The notes beneath the pieces are model-generated. The model was not told where the DNA came from, did not search any database, and worked only from the letters and a program-made list of their open reading frames with translations. Shown here piece by piece: positions 23,960-34,754 of a stretch of 64,000 nucleotides of DNA (positions are counted from its first letter, which is position 1; every line of letters begins with the position of its first letter). Location: positions 13,330,001 through 13,394,000 of the forward strand of contig OZ234498.1 in assembly GCA_965153455.1 (NCBI GenBank), in the 5' to 3' direction. Made by a program: the position numbers and the translations under genes. The stretch comes from Sphagnum compactum (Eukaryota > Bryophyta > Sphagnopsida > Sphagnales).

Positions 23960-24420
23960 AAAGCAGTTTTTCAATTCAAGAAGTTTTTTTAATCAAAGCA
24001 TTTTTTCAATGAAAGCAGTTTTCAATGAAAATAGTTTTTTTTAATGCGAATAGTTTTTTCAATGAAAGTAGTTTTTTAATGTGAGTAGTTTTTTCAATGA
24101 AAGCAATTTTTCAATGCGAACAAATTTTCCAATGAATTTGTTTTTCAATGTAAGTATTTTTTTTTCAATGAAAGCAATTTTTAATTGAAAATAAATTTTC
24201 AATTAAAATGATTTTCTAATATAAATAGTTTTTCAATGCAAATAATTTTTCAATGTAAACAATTTTTCAATGAAAATATTTTTTAATGAAAGCAATCTTT
24301 CAATGCATGCAAATTTTTAATAAAAATATTTATTTAATTCAATTTTTTCCAATACTAGTAATTTTTCAATTTAAACAATTTTTCCATCTTAACAATTTTT
24401 CCAAAAATAATTAAGAGTAA
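23960..24420. repeat. Internal tandem repeat of copy B
   Basis: About 20-24 base units of TTTTTCAATGAAAGCAG/AATGCGAATAG type fill the space between the zinc-ribbon part and the OTU-like domain, exactly where copy A has its array (10140-10810). Confidence 0.8.
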
Positions 24421-24439
24421 GTAGTATTAAATGAATCAT

Positions 24440-24812
24440 TAATTTTATCATTTTTTAATGTGTCTATGTGGGAACCGTGTTTTTGTTTATATAGATATCC
24501 ATTAGATTGAAGTTCATAATAATATAAACACCTTTATTAAATCTTATTGATTCATCATTTGAACATGCATTATATTCATATGGCTTTCATTTAGTTTCAA
24601 CATACAAGTATGAAATAGCCAATTGTCTTTTTGATTCTATATCTTATTTATTGGATAATCATTTATCATCTCTTGAATTGAAGCAAAATAGCATGGCACA
24701 TTTAAATCAATGTTTATTATTGAATGTAGAAAACCCAAACAATGTTGTATTTGAAAATTGTTTCCAATTATTTTGCTTGATTTGCATCAAGGCATGACCA
24801 CAAATGAACATC
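24440..24812 (+). pseudogene. OTU-like domain of copy B, first half
   Basis: Readable in shifting frames: EHALYSYGFHLVST, the catalytic loop YKYEIANCLFDSI (Cys kept, Asp replaced by Tyr), YLLDNHLSSLELKQNSM and LNQCLLLN. It stops at the 5' end of a Ty3/gypsy element inserted after ACATC (24808-24812). The second half resumes at 33033. Confidence 0.65.
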
Positions 24813-25750
24813 TGTAATGCGAAGGTAGGTGGACAGATTCAGTGTGAACACTGAACTGTGTTTGGGATCTAGGTTTGTTTGAGGCGGCCACCTTTTGTTT
24901 TCGGCGCTCATTACTGCTGCATGGAGTGCATGGTTGCTTTCTCCCTTGCTTTGTGTGCTTTAGGATGATCTTGGGAGATGGCGGCGGAGAATGATGAATG
25001 CTAATGGTGCCGAATTGATGAAAAACGGGCGGCGACGGCAAACGATGAGGCTTCGGAGAAGCTTACGGAATCTCGGAAAGCTTTTGTGTGGCTCTGGAGG
25101 TGTGGAGTGTATCTTTTTCCCGGACTGCAAGAAGGTTTAGCTCGGAAGGTAGGAGAGAGAGAGGAGAGACAGACAATTTTGGTTGGTGTTAGAGGAGAAA
25201 GATCAGGAGGTTAGAATGGGATTAGCAGAATAATTTTGGGAGGTATGTGGATCTGTAGAAGCTGGAACTGTAAAAGTTTGGTAGTTGGATAGACATGGTG
25301 ATGGTGTAAAGCTCTGTAGTTAGGTGACTTTGGCTGAACGCCTGAATTTCCGCTGCGCCTGGTAGTTAGTCAAATGGTTGTTGTTGCTGCAGAAGAATTA
25401 GAGAGAAAGAGAAAGAGAGTCGGAACAGCACTGAAGCTGTTGTTTTGTGAGTCTTCTGATGTCCCGAGAGCTTGTGCTTTCGGGATTGTACATATTTTGT
25501 AAATGCAATGGAAAGTTTCTTTGTTTGATACATGTGTGAGCGGTGAGGAAGAAGAAGGATGCTTGAAGTTGGACGTGTTGTTGTGTCTGTACATCTCCGA
25601 TCTATGAGGTGGGGAGGAAAGAGCCGGTCAGTAGTTGCTGTGTGAGAAGGTTTGGAGTTCTGTGTGAGTAGAGAAGATCAGCAGAGTTTAGTCGACAGGG
25701 TTCGTTGGCCATAGTAGATGTGTCGTGCGTTCTATGGACCCCTCCTTTTT
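24813..25750 (+). repeat. 5' LTR of the young Ty3/gypsy element
   Basis: Begins TGTAATGCGAAGG and runs to about CCTCCTTTTT at 25750, where the primer site starts. Its 3' edge is uncertain by a few bases because TTTTTGGT is shared with the 3' LTR, whose outer end adds TAC before the target duplication. Confidence 0.9.
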
Positions 25751-25761
25751 GGTATCAGAGC
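25750..25761 (+). promoter_or_regulatory. Primer binding site, initiator tRNA-Met
   Basis: TGGTATCAGAGC is the standard plant retrotransposon primer site complementary to the 3' end of initiator methionine tRNA. It lies directly after the 5' LTR. Confidence 0.9.
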
Positions 25762-25815
25762 AAGGTTCCGATGTCTAAGAGTTTGGTAGCACCTGTAGTG
25801 GTCTAGATAGAATGA

Positions 25816-26485
25816 ATGTCAATGATCATGTCTTCGTCTAGTGGCGAAGGAGTTCCGGTGGAACCTGTAAATCAGGAAGATCGTGAGCTGAACATCATCC
25901 GTAGATTTGATTTCGTCACTATTCAGAATGGCCCACAAAGAGGGGCGGCGATTCTGCGTTTCTTAGGATTTGGAGTTGTGCGTCTAGTAAGGATAGATCC
26001 CGACGAGGCTAGAGTAGGAGACATTGCTGTTGAGATAACGCATAGTGGTTTCCACACAACAGCCCGAGTTTGGCTGAAGGTTACCGATGGAGCAAGGGCC
26101 TGGGCCTACACATCAGAACTACAGGAGAACTTTTACTATACCTCCTACCTTGCGTAGGGTGGATCCTGCGTATTCAGCGAGACAAAGTGCACTGCCGAGG
26201 CTGGGAGATATCTGGATCCCCAAGTCTGCAGCTTCACCAAATCACTTTGTGCGATTGTTCATACCAGGCATAGAAGACCTATTTCAGGCGGGCGACCGAT
26301 TGCTTCGGGTTGAACATAGTGGATCCCAATCTCGCCTCATTAGCTGGCGAATCTGGCGAAGCCAGGATGGCGAATGGAGATTCCAGCAGGAATCAACTAA
26401 TGAGCAAAAGTTCGCTACTGTTCCATCTGTTTATCCACCATTGAAGCCGATCCATGAAGGAGTGCAGGCCGAGTTCGATGGATGA
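25816..26485 (+). CDS. Two overlapping 5' ORFs of unknown function before gag
   Basis: Frame 25816-26157 (113 codons; VNQEDRELNIIRRFDFVTIQ, ILRFLGFGVVRLVRID) overlaps frame 26087-26485 (LRRVDPAYSARQSALPRLGD, NHFVRLFIPGIEDLF, EWRFQQEST). Their composition looks coding and unlike the other frames here. They may be one protein broken by a frameshift near 26100-26150, or two. I recognise no domain. Ty3 elements normally start with gag, so an extra 5' product, or a gag N-terminus joined by splicing (an intron-acceptor-like TCTGCAG stands at 26707-26713 just before the gag Met), is possible. No function is assigned. Confidence 0.45.
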
Positions 26486-26713
26486 ATCGGATCGCAGTTG
26501 GTTTTGTTTCAAGGATCAGAACCGAGTACAGGAGCTAAGATTCTGAGTGATTTTATTTGTGTATCTGTTTTCCTTTTGAAAAGCTGTGTGTGGGTGTGTG
26601 TGTGGAAGGGTTGGACTGCAGCAAATAGACAGTTGTTGAGTTTCTATATTTTTGAGGACTTTGTGTCTGTAAGCAGTTTTGCAATTTTTCTGTCCTCATT
26701 ACGCATCTGCAGA

Positions 26714-28465
26714 ATGACTAGTCCACAGGGCATGGACGAATTGTTCTGGGGGCGCAATCATGAAGACGTCAGTGATTGGGCTGAAAGGCTCAGTATGGCT
26801 GCTGAGGTGCGCGACCTCAATGCGGACAAACTTTTCAAGATTGCCAAGCTCAATCTGAGAGGCAAGGCCCGGGAGTGGTTCAGAAAGCTGCAGCCGGCGC
26901 CGGCCGACTGGCTTGAGCTGAGAACACTGATTTTGCAGAAGTATGGTAATGTGGACACTGACGAAATTCAAATGAAGCTCGATGTCATCAAGCAGGAACC
27001 CAAGGAACGGGTGCAGAAATATTTTGAGCGATTGGATAAACTGTTTCAGCGGGGGAAAATTCCTGATGCCGAACAGAGGAGGCGATTTTTGGGTAAGTTG
27101 AGACCAGAAATTAGGAAGATATGTGTTGTTAGAACGTACGCTGACATAGAAGAGATGGTGGGTGCTGCCACAGAACTCGAAAGGGTGCTGGGTGAGCTCG
27201 GCGAAACTCCATTCGAACCTCTAAAGGAAGAGCAGGAGGAAGGAGTTGCAGAGACAATGATGGAAAAGCAAGTCAATGCTTTCAATGATACGCTTATCAA
27301 TTTCATGAAGGGGAATGTGTCTAAACCAGTCGCATCATCCTCTTCCAGCATGTCTGGAGTGTGCCAAATTTGTAAAGGAGGAGACCACACCGCCATAGCA
27401 TGTCCGAGGCTTAATGAACCCCGGCCCAAATGTGCCAAATGTGGGATGCCGCATAGGACAGAGAATTGTGGTGTGAAGTGTTCTTTCTGTGCAGGGTTAG
27501 GGCACTCAAAGGACAAATGCTGGAAGAAGCCAAGGGATGGGAAGACGCACCCCGGATCAGCTAACTTCCTAGAGGTGATGCTGGATGATGAGGAAGCGAC
27601 CCTGCGCCAGCTTAACAAGCTGTGTGGGGGTGAGAACTTGTTCTCCTACACTCGGGTACCAAGAAGAAGAATGCCTGTGGAGGTGACACCAGCAGCGTCA
27701 GGACTAACTCCTGATCCAACAATCGAAGGAGCAGGAGCCAATCGGGAGGAGTCTGTCAGATCGAAGATTTTGTCCCATTTTATTACAGGGAAGATATCAC
27801 TGACGCCAATGGAGACAGTGATGATGATACCAGGAGAGTTGGAGCACCTGGAGAATCTGGTGAAGGTAGCTCGGAAGAAGAAAGATGTGGAGGCTGCAAA
27901 CACTCAAGTGTCGATGGTTTCAGCCGTCCCAACACTTAGACGTCTGTATATCAGCAAGACGCACAGGAGCAAAACGCTCCACCTTTCGGTCGAAGTGAAC
28001 CAGTGTTTAATTGAAGGACTGGTGGATACTGGAGCATCCATGTCAGTCATGGCAGCTGCAGTAGTTCGAGAGCTGGGTCTAATGCATTTAGTGTCTGGAT
28101 CAGAGACATACAAGACGGCCTCAGGTGCCATTACACAGGCACTCGGCCGAATTAGTGAGGTACCGATAAAGGTCGGGGGAGTGCAATGCAGGATTACTTT
28201 CATGGTTGTGGATACGGATAGCTATGACATTTTACTAGGGCTTGATCTGCTGATCAAGATTGGCGCGATTGTGGATGTTGAGCAGGGACTGATCCAAGTC
28301 AAACGAGGTCCTGGGGCTGATGTGGAAGTGCTGCCACTCACCATGGTAAACTTGATGCAGAGATCGGACTCAGCCACTGGTGACTGCAATAACGATTGTA
28401 CTGGGAAACACCCATCTGGAGAATCGGAGGCAATGGACGGAGCGTCCTACTTGTCTCAACATTAG
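26714..28465 (+). CDS. Gag-protease ORF
   Basis: The open frame reaches back to 26498, but the Met at 26714 (MTSPQGMDELFWG) is chosen because gag-type sequence starts there. Residues 1-160 form a capsid-like retrotransposon gag domain (KIAKLNLRGKAREWF, LQPAPADW, RFLGKLRPEI). About residues 215-270 hold three zinc knuckles: CQICKGGDHTAIAC, CAKCGMPHRTENC (one residue short) and CSFCAGLGHSKDKC. About residues 430-540 form an aspartic protease with active site LVDTGASMSV and the later YDILLGLDLL. Gag packages element RNA and the protease cuts the polyprotein. The frame ends at TAG 28463-28465, and pol lies in a different frame, so expression would need frameshifting. Confidence 0.85.
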   Translation: MTSPQGMDELFWGRNHEDVSDWAERLSMAAEVRDLNADKLFKIAKLNLRGKAREWFRKLQPAPADWLELRTLILQKYGNVDTDEIQMKLDVIKQEPKERVQKYFERLDKLFQRGKIPDAEQRRRFLGKLRPEIRKICVVRTYADIEEMVGAATELERVLGELGETPFEPLKEEQEEGVAETMMEKQVNAFNDTLINFMKGNVSKPVASSSSSMSGVCQICKGGDHTAIACPRLNEPRPKCAKCGMPHRTENCGVKCSFCAGLGHSKDKCWKKPRDGKTHPGSANFLEVMLDDEEATLRQLNKLCGGENLFSYTRVPRRRMPVEVTPAASGLTPDPTIEGAGANREESVRSKILSHFITGKISLTPMETVMMIPGELEHLENLVKVARKKKDVEAANTQVSMVSAVPTLRRLYISKTHRSKTLHLSVEVNQCLIEGLVDTGASMSVMAAAVVRELGLMHLVSGSETYKTASGAITQALGRISEVPIKVGGVQCRITFMVVDTDSYDILLGLDLLIKIGAIVDVEQGLIQVKRGPGADVEVLPLTMVNLMQRSDSATGDCNNDCTGKHPSGESEAMDGASYLSQH

Positions 28466-28655
28466 TGAGCAAATCGCCAAGATGGAATCTGAGTCTGATT
28501 CTGGCTCAAGCGAAGACTCTGATGAAGGGAATCAAGCGGTGGGAACGACTGAGGAAGAATCTGAGTTCGGGAATACCGAACTTGAAAATTTGGTGTTGTC
28601 GGAGGGGCCATAGCAAATTCTGCAGCTCATGCTGTAGGATAAGGCTGCTGATTTC

Positions 28656-30272
28656 ATGAAGGAGGAGGTCACTGACAACGATGACTATGCTGACTGGATC
28701 CAATGGGCTGCTGATGCTGAGCAACGCAAGCAGAAGCCCTCGAAAGCAAGGAATGCAGGACAAGAATCTGTACTACTGCAGTTTCAACAGATGGAGGTCG
28801 TTGACCCGTACGACTGTGTCAAGGAGCGAATCATGAAGAACCCCAAGGAGGATACACGGTGGGGCGAGATTTGTCAGAAGATTCGAATTGATCAGCACCT
28901 GGACAAAGGGATGGAACGACAGCTGTGGACAGTACTAGAGCAATATCAAGATGTATTCGCCTGGAACAAAGGGGAGCTTGGGTGTTGCAACGTTGGAGAA
29001 CATCTAATCGACACACAAGGGTTCCCACCTTGTAAGGTAGCCCCTGGTCGATTGTCATATTGGGAGGAGACTGAGGTAAACAGGCAGATTAATGTGTTGG
29101 TTGAGTTGGGAAAAATGAGGCTAAGCAACTCAACATACGCTTGCCGGGTAACTCTACCTGTCAAGAAGGACGGAAGCAGGAGATTCTGTGGGGACTACAG
29201 ACCCCTCAACTTACAAACTCGGAGGGATTCATTCCCTATACCCCTAGTAGAAGATGTGATATCTCAATTGGGGAAGTCAGCATGGTTCACTACACTGGAT
29301 TTACAATCAGGATTCTGGCAGATCAGGATGGCTCCTGAGGACATGGGAAAGACAGCGCTTGTTACCAAGAGCGGTCTGTTTGAGTGGACTGTCATGCCAT
29401 TCGGACTCAAAAACGCCACGAGTACCTTTACGCGAACCATGACCGAAGTCTTCAAGGATTTGGGGAACTCATTCCTGAAAATTTTCGTTGATGACTTCAA
29501 TGTCCACAGTGAAGAATGGCAGGATCATCTTCAACATCTGGAAGCTGTACTCTCCAGACTTAGGGAAGTGAACCTGAAATTGAACCCGAGCAAGTGCTGT
29601 TTTGCTACAGGAAGTGTTGTTTTCCTAGGACATGTAGTCAACAAAGAAGGGACTAGGCCTGACCCTAGTAAGATCGATGCGGTACGGGAATTTCCGGTGC
29701 CTACAACAGTCGTCAATGTCAGATCCTTCCTAGGACTGACAGGGTACTACCGCAGATATACTAAGGGATATTCGAAACTGGCAGGTCCTTTGTTTGAACT
29801 CACTAAGAAGGATGTGGTTTTTGTCTGGAACCAGGACTGCCAGAGGGCGTTTAACGCTTTGAAGAAGGCACTTATAGGAGCTCCAATTCTGGTGAGGCCC
29901 AATTTCAAGGAGCCCTTTTTCCTTGATGTGGATTGGTCGACCAAGGGAGTTGGTGCTATCCTGTCGCAGAAAGAGGGTAGATTCGAAAAGGTCATAGCCT
30001 ACGCTAGCAAGGCATTGACGGTGGCACAAAAGAAGTTTCACCCCATGGAAGGAGAGTGCTATGCTTTGATCTGGGGAATCTTACACTTCAGACAGTACTT
30101 GCACAGAACTCACTTCACATTGAGGACGAACCATAAGCCGCTCGAATGGTTGGCGACTGTATCAGATGCACATGGAAGAAGGGGTAGATGGATTGACCTG
30201 CTGCAGGACTATAGCTTCAAGATAGTCCACAGGCCAGGAGTGAGGCATGCAAATGCTGATGCCCTGAGTTAG
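28656..30272 (+). CDS. Pol: reverse transcriptase and RNase H, ends in a premature stop
   Basis: 538 codons. Reverse transcriptase motifs in order: LPVKKDGSRRFCGDYRPLN, FTTLDLQSGFWQI, FEWTVMPFGLKNA, the catalytic FVDDF (family F/Y-x-D-D), then LNPSKCCF and FLGHVV. RNase H follows: FFLDVDWSTKGVGAILSQ, EGECYALIWGI and LRTNHKPLEWL, where the usual catalytic TDHKPL Asp is Asn. It ends ADALS-TAG, where the family continues into the integrase linker, so the stop is secondary. The same frame extends upstream through two more TAGs (28611 and 28635) to about 28380. Gag-pro is in another frame. Confidence 0.85.
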   Translation: MKEEVTDNDDYADWIQWAADAEQRKQKPSKARNAGQESVLLQFQQMEVVDPYDCVKERIMKNPKEDTRWGEICQKIRIDQHLDKGMERQLWTVLEQYQDVFAWNKGELGCCNVGEHLIDTQGFPPCKVAPGRLSYWEETEVNRQINVLVELGKMRLSNSTYACRVTLPVKKDGSRRFCGDYRPLNLQTRRDSFPIPLVEDVISQLGKSAWFTTLDLQSGFWQIRMAPEDMGKTALVTKSGLFEWTVMPFGLKNATSTFTRTMTEVFKDLGNSFLKIFVDDFNVHSEEWQDHLQHLEAVLSRLREVNLKLNPSKCCFATGSVVFLGHVVNKEGTRPDPSKIDAVREFPVPTTVVNVRSFLGLTGYYRRYTKGYSKLAGPLFELTKKDVVFVWNQDCQRAFNALKKALIGAPILVRPNFKEPFFLDVDWSTKGVGAILSQKEGRFEKVIAYASKALTVAQKKFHPMEGECYALIWGILHFRQYLHRTHFTLRTNHKPLEWLATVSDAHGRRGRWIDLLQDYSFKIVHRPGVRHANADALS

Positions 30273-30278
30273 AATCCA

Positions 30279-32036
30279 GTGGGGCAAGCTATGGATGATG
30301 AGGATTTCCATCAGGAAATCCAGGATGATCAGCACACACAGCATGGAGTGGCTGAGATGGCTGAGAAGATATTGTCTGTTCGGCATGGTCAGCATATGGA
30401 GTGGCGTGGGAACAGGAGGCAGTTGAGGGAACATATTGAGCATCGCGGGTGTCGTCCCGGGATCAAACATTGGCACAGCTCGGATCCCCACCACCTGTTT
30501 ATGATTGACTTGGTGACTGCAACTGATTCAGGGGAGGAGGCGACCCCAAGCGCAGAACAGTTGGATGTAGCTGAGGATGAAGACCTGGAGGTTGATCAGG
30601 GTAAGCAGAAACATTGGAAGGGCCAGGTCAGGTATTATAACAGAAGACAGCAGCTAGAACTGGTTCTAGCTGCTCAAGGAATGTCTGAGGTCGGAGGCCA
30701 TGAAATCAACTTGACCATTGTGGATGAAGCAGACAAGAGTGGAGGTGAGATGAAGGGCCCTGACATCTGGCAGGATACGACCTGTCTGGCACTCCTGAAA
30801 GAAGGAGTGTTGCCAGAATTGATTGAACTTGAAGAGAGCAAGAGGGTGAGAAAAAGAGCAGCCAGCTACTGTTGGAAGGAGCAGAAGCTCTTCTTCAAGG
30901 ATCTCTATGTACCCAGACCTGAGGAGAGGAGATCACTGGTACTGCAGATGCATGAGGATCTGGGACATTCGGGCGAACAGAGGCTCTTGTCCGAGATCTG
31001 TTGAAGGTATTTCTGGCACTGTCGAACTGAGGACGTCAAATCGGTGGTTAGGAGTTGCCAGCAATGTCAGCTGGTCAAGAATGAAGGAAGCGTCCGATCC
31101 GGGGATGAGAGGCTCAAAAGCATCCCTGCCTGTGATTTGTTTTACAGAGTGGCGATGGACACCGCGGGGCCACTGCCTGAGACCAAGGCAGGAAACAAAT
31201 ATATCCTTGTGGCTATCGACCATTACTCCAAATGGTGTGAAGCCAAGGCCGTGGCGGATCATGGTGCTAGAACGGCAGCTAGGTTTCTTGAGGACGATTT
31301 GATTTGTAGATATGGAATACCTGGTTTCATACTGACTGACAACGGAGGGGAGTGGGGTGCAGAGTTTGAAATTATGTGCAAGGACTACGCTATACAGCAT
31401 CAGCGCACTGCACCTCAATGGCCCCAGTGCAACGGGATGGCGGAACGCATGATCAAAACCATCAAGCATGGTATCACAGTTCTAGCCACGAATCCTGCGA
31501 ATGTGGATTGCTGGGATGAACACCTGGCTAAGGTCTTGTTTGGGTACAAATGTGGGGTCCAGGCGAGCACCAAGTTCTCGCCATTCATGGTTCTAACCAG
31601 TCGATCACCGCGACTCAGAGCTGACAACTATCTAAGTGCGCTGACTGGTGTTGTGGATGATGGAGTTGATGTTGAACAGATTGCAGCACAATTCCTGGAA
31701 AAGGTAAGGCTCATAGCAAGCATACATGAGAGCGTATTGCTCAATGTAGAGCAGGCACAGAAGAGACAGCGAAGCACGTATGCAGATAGGAAGGGCAAAC
31801 ACCTGTTTGAAGGTCTCATTGCTGGAGAGACTATGGTCAAGATGAAAAGGCCAGGCAAGAAGCGCGTGTTGGCCGCAAGCTGGGAAGGCCCATACCAGTT
31901 TGTTGGGCATGTGGATGGGAAAGGGAACTATGACTTTGAGGAAGGTTGTCGCCTGTGTATCGTTCAAGATGCTGATGGAAGGCAGTGGGAGAGATCAAGG
32001 AGGGACCTACAGATCTACCACATGCAACCCGATTAA
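30279..32036 (+). pseudogene. Pol: integrase region, split by TGA
   Basis: Same frame as the reverse transcriptase. The 30279-31004 part is the linker and the start of the integrase zinc finger (MHEDLGHSG). A TGA at 31002-31004 replaces the expected Trp before RYFWH. The 31044-32036 part completes the HHCC finger (CQQC) and carries the catalytic triad contexts MDTAGPLP, LTDNGGEW and NGMAERMIKT, then a C-terminal GPYQFVGHV region. The three acidic residues are kept, so damage here is limited to the stop codons. Integrase would join the cDNA to host DNA; with TAG at 30270 and TGA at 31002 this copy cannot make the full protein without readthrough. Confidence 0.85.
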
Positions 32037-32061
32037 GCCGAGCTGAGGGACTCAGTTGTTT

Positions 32062-32074
32062 AAGAAGGGAGGGG
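32062..32074 (+). promoter_or_regulatory. Polypurine tract
   Basis: AAGAAGGGAGGGG lies just before the 3' LTR with a 7-base spacer TTACATA. It would prime plus-strand synthesis. Confidence 0.75.
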
Positions 32075-32081
32075 TTACATA

Positions 32082-33027
32082 TGTAATGCGAAGGTAGGTG
32101 GACAGATTCAGTGTGAACACTGAACTGTGTTTGGGATCCAGGTCTGTTTGAGGCGGCCACCTTTTGTTTTCGGCGCTCATTACTGCTGCATGGAGTGCAT
32201 GGTTGTTTTCTCCCTTGCTTTGTGTGCTTTAGGATAATCTTGGGAGATGGCGGCGGAGAATGATGAATGCTGATGGTGCCGAATTGATGAAAAACGGGCG
32301 GCAACGGCGAACGGTGAGGCTTCGGAGGGAAGCTTACGGAATCTCGAAAAGCTTTTGTGTGGCTCTGGAGGTGTGGAGTGTATCTTTTTCCCGGACTGTA
32401 AGAAGGTTTAGCTCGGAAGGTAGGAGAGAGAGAGGAGAGACAGACAATTTTGGTTGGTGTTAGAGGAGAAAGATCAGGAGGTTAGAATGGGATTAGCAGA
32501 ATAATTTTGGGAGGTGTGTGGATCTGTAGAAGCTGGAACTGTAAAAGTTTGGTAGTTGGATAGACATGGTGATGGTGTAAAGCTCTGTAGTTAGGTGACT
32601 TTGGCTGAACGCCTGAATTTCTGCTGTGCCTGGTAGTTAGTCAAATGGTTGTTGTTGCTGCAGAAGAATTAGAAAGAAAGAGAAAGAGAGTCGGAACAGC
32701 ATTGAAGCTGTTGTTTTGTGAGTCTTCTGATGTCCCGAGAGCTTGTGCTTTCGGGATTGTACATATTTTGTAAATGCAATGGAAAGTTTCTTTGTTTGAT
32801 ACATGTGTGAGCGGTGAGGAAGAAGAAGAATGCTTGAGGTTGGACGTGTTGTTGTGTCTGTACATCTCCGATCTGTGAGGTGGGGAGGAAAGAGCCGGTC
32901 AGTAGTTGCTGTGTGAGAAGGTTTGGAGTTCTGTGTGAGTAGAGAAGATCAGCAGAGTTTAGTCGACAGGGTTCGTTGGCCACAGTAGATGTGTTGTGCG
33001 TCCTATGGACCCCTCCTTTTTGGTTAC
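32082..33027 (+). repeat. 3' LTR of the young Ty3/gypsy element
   Basis: Begins TGTAATGCGAAGG like the 5' LTR and ends near TTTTTGGTTAC, followed by the target duplication ACATC (33028-33032). It differs from the 5' LTR at about 22 sites by eye. Confidence 0.9.
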
Positions 33028-33032
33028 ACATC

Positions 33033-34467
33033 AATATGTGACAAAAATGGCATTAAATGCTAGTATGGGAGGTTTGAAGGGAGATTTCACTATAATATTT
33101 TGGATAGTTAAATATGTACAAAGGCCAATTTACATTTGGAATAAAGTATCAAAACACATTATGTCTTGATGTGGCATGGATTTTCAATCTATCCCCTTAC
33201 ATATAGCATAAAGTTTTCAACAGTTTGAACCAATTCAATATGTTAATGGTCTATCTAGGTCTTTACCTATTTTTCAAGTTAATGATCCCATAGTTACCGT
33301 AAATTTAGATGATTTTTCATCTCTTTCAGATTCAATGGTGCAACAACCTTCTATTTAATGATCACAATTAATTACACATTTTTCTTGGAATGAAAATTTT
33401 GATTCTGCATTAATGGACATTTTGAAAAAAATTGGGATTCACCATTGGAGTATATTGTATCATTGTTCAACACTTCTTACATAATACCAATATTATTTTT
33501 TAAAATAGAAATTATATTCAATACTTACAAAAAAAATTGAAAAAAATATAAATGTTCTTATCAATGAGATTTTTTTTAATCCATTCACTTTAGTTTCCCT
33601 TACCAAAGTTTTAAAAAATCTCAAAATTCAAATGGAACACTCTCATTTGATTATTAAACCTAATGTAACACACACACGCACTCACATATATATATTGCTT
33701 GGGCACTCTATGACAACAATATTTCTAAATTATTAAAGGTTTGTCCAAATCTAACTTATTATGCAAAAAATCTAAATTCATCAACATGTTTCCAAATATT
33801 AAAGGAACCAAATCATAAATATGAAATCAAATCATCAATTATGAATCATATGAGATATATATACTAAAAAATCACAAGAATACTTCATAAATGATAAAGT
33901 TCAATCGTCATATGTTCAATGCACTTTCGAAAAAATTAAAAAATCAATTCCCACACAACTTCTTGCAAACATGATGTTCAATCAAATAAAATAGAACATA
34001 ATGTTAATATAAATGAAAATACACATAATTCAATATAAATTGACATTTATAATTAGAAATCCAAAATGTTCCAATAATTTAATGTTTTAGTTGTGAAAGG
34101 TTATGTTTTTTAAAACAACTTAAATGTTTTTCAAATCAATTGTCAAAACAACTTTCTATATACTTTTAAATTCAAATAGAATTTAGTTCAACATTATACA
34201 TATGTACAAGTTTTTTACATAATATTAGTGTAAATAAACCAAACTTATATCAAGGAACAAAATCATTCCATCAGTCCAAAAACTAACACAATTAAAATAA
34301 CATCTTATTTCACCACGTTTTGCTTTTGCTCAAATTTATAAACTCCAAGGGTATGGGCAATATATAATAGTGTTATTAATTAATGTCCCTCCAAGTGTGG
34401 ATCAAACTCAATCAATATTATCACATTACCACATGATGGTGCAACAATATTTGTGTTTTTTAAGCGA
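33033..34467 (+). pseudogene. Copy B: OTU second half, linker and Rep N-terminus
   Basis: Resumes copy B after the retrotransposon. 33033-33420 is the rest of the OTU-like domain (MGGLKGDFTIIFWIVKYVQR, IYIWNKVSKHIM, FEPIQYVNGLS in mixed frames). 33560-33780 matches the linker at 9310-9047 of copy A. 34330-34467 is the Rep N-terminal block with YGQY-like sequence, VPPSVDQTQS, then LPHDGATIFVFFKR, a standard Helitron Rep opening. It stops at AAGCGA (34462-34467). A CAnCA-rich and (TA)n stretch lies at 33668-33697. Confidence 0.6.
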
Positions 34468-34754
34468 TGTCTTTGTGAGGTGACTTCTTGCCCTTCTACT
34501 CCCGGTTCTATGAGGTGACTATACTTGAAAGTACATGTGCTATCGGTGAAGGAAACAAAAATTGTAAGTGTATTCCTAGATGCTAGATTGCGTTCATAGT
34601 TGAAACTAAGTACCTTGCCTCCTATGCATCATTTGCGACTTAGAACTGACAGCTATATTTCCTAGACTCAAACATTCCAAATCATACCATCTTATATTGA
34701 ATTGTCACTCTTTTAAACAAACCTTCACACCATGTTCATTTGGCAGCAACCACC

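Larger units (their letters stand above)
24813..33027 (+). mobile_element. Ty3/gypsy LTR retrotransposon, young, inserted in copy B
   Basis: Two about 940-bp LTRs (24813-25750 and 32082-33027), initiator-Met primer site TGGTATCAGAGC, gag with zinc knuckles, protease, reverse transcriptase, RNase H and integrase in Ty3 order, and a purine tract before the 3' LTR. ACATC flanks it on both sides (24808-24812 and 33028-33032), and copy A holds one ACATC at the same place (GAACATCAATATGTG on its minus strand near 9800). By eye the LTRs differ at about 22 sites, nearly all transitions, so the insertion is fairly recent compared with other elements here. Premature stops break pol. GC content is clearly higher than in the flanks. 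Confidence 0.95.

Noticed and set aside
27046-27618. 190-codon minus-strand frame
   Set aside because: It is the reverse of the gag zinc-knuckle coding region and has no features of its own.
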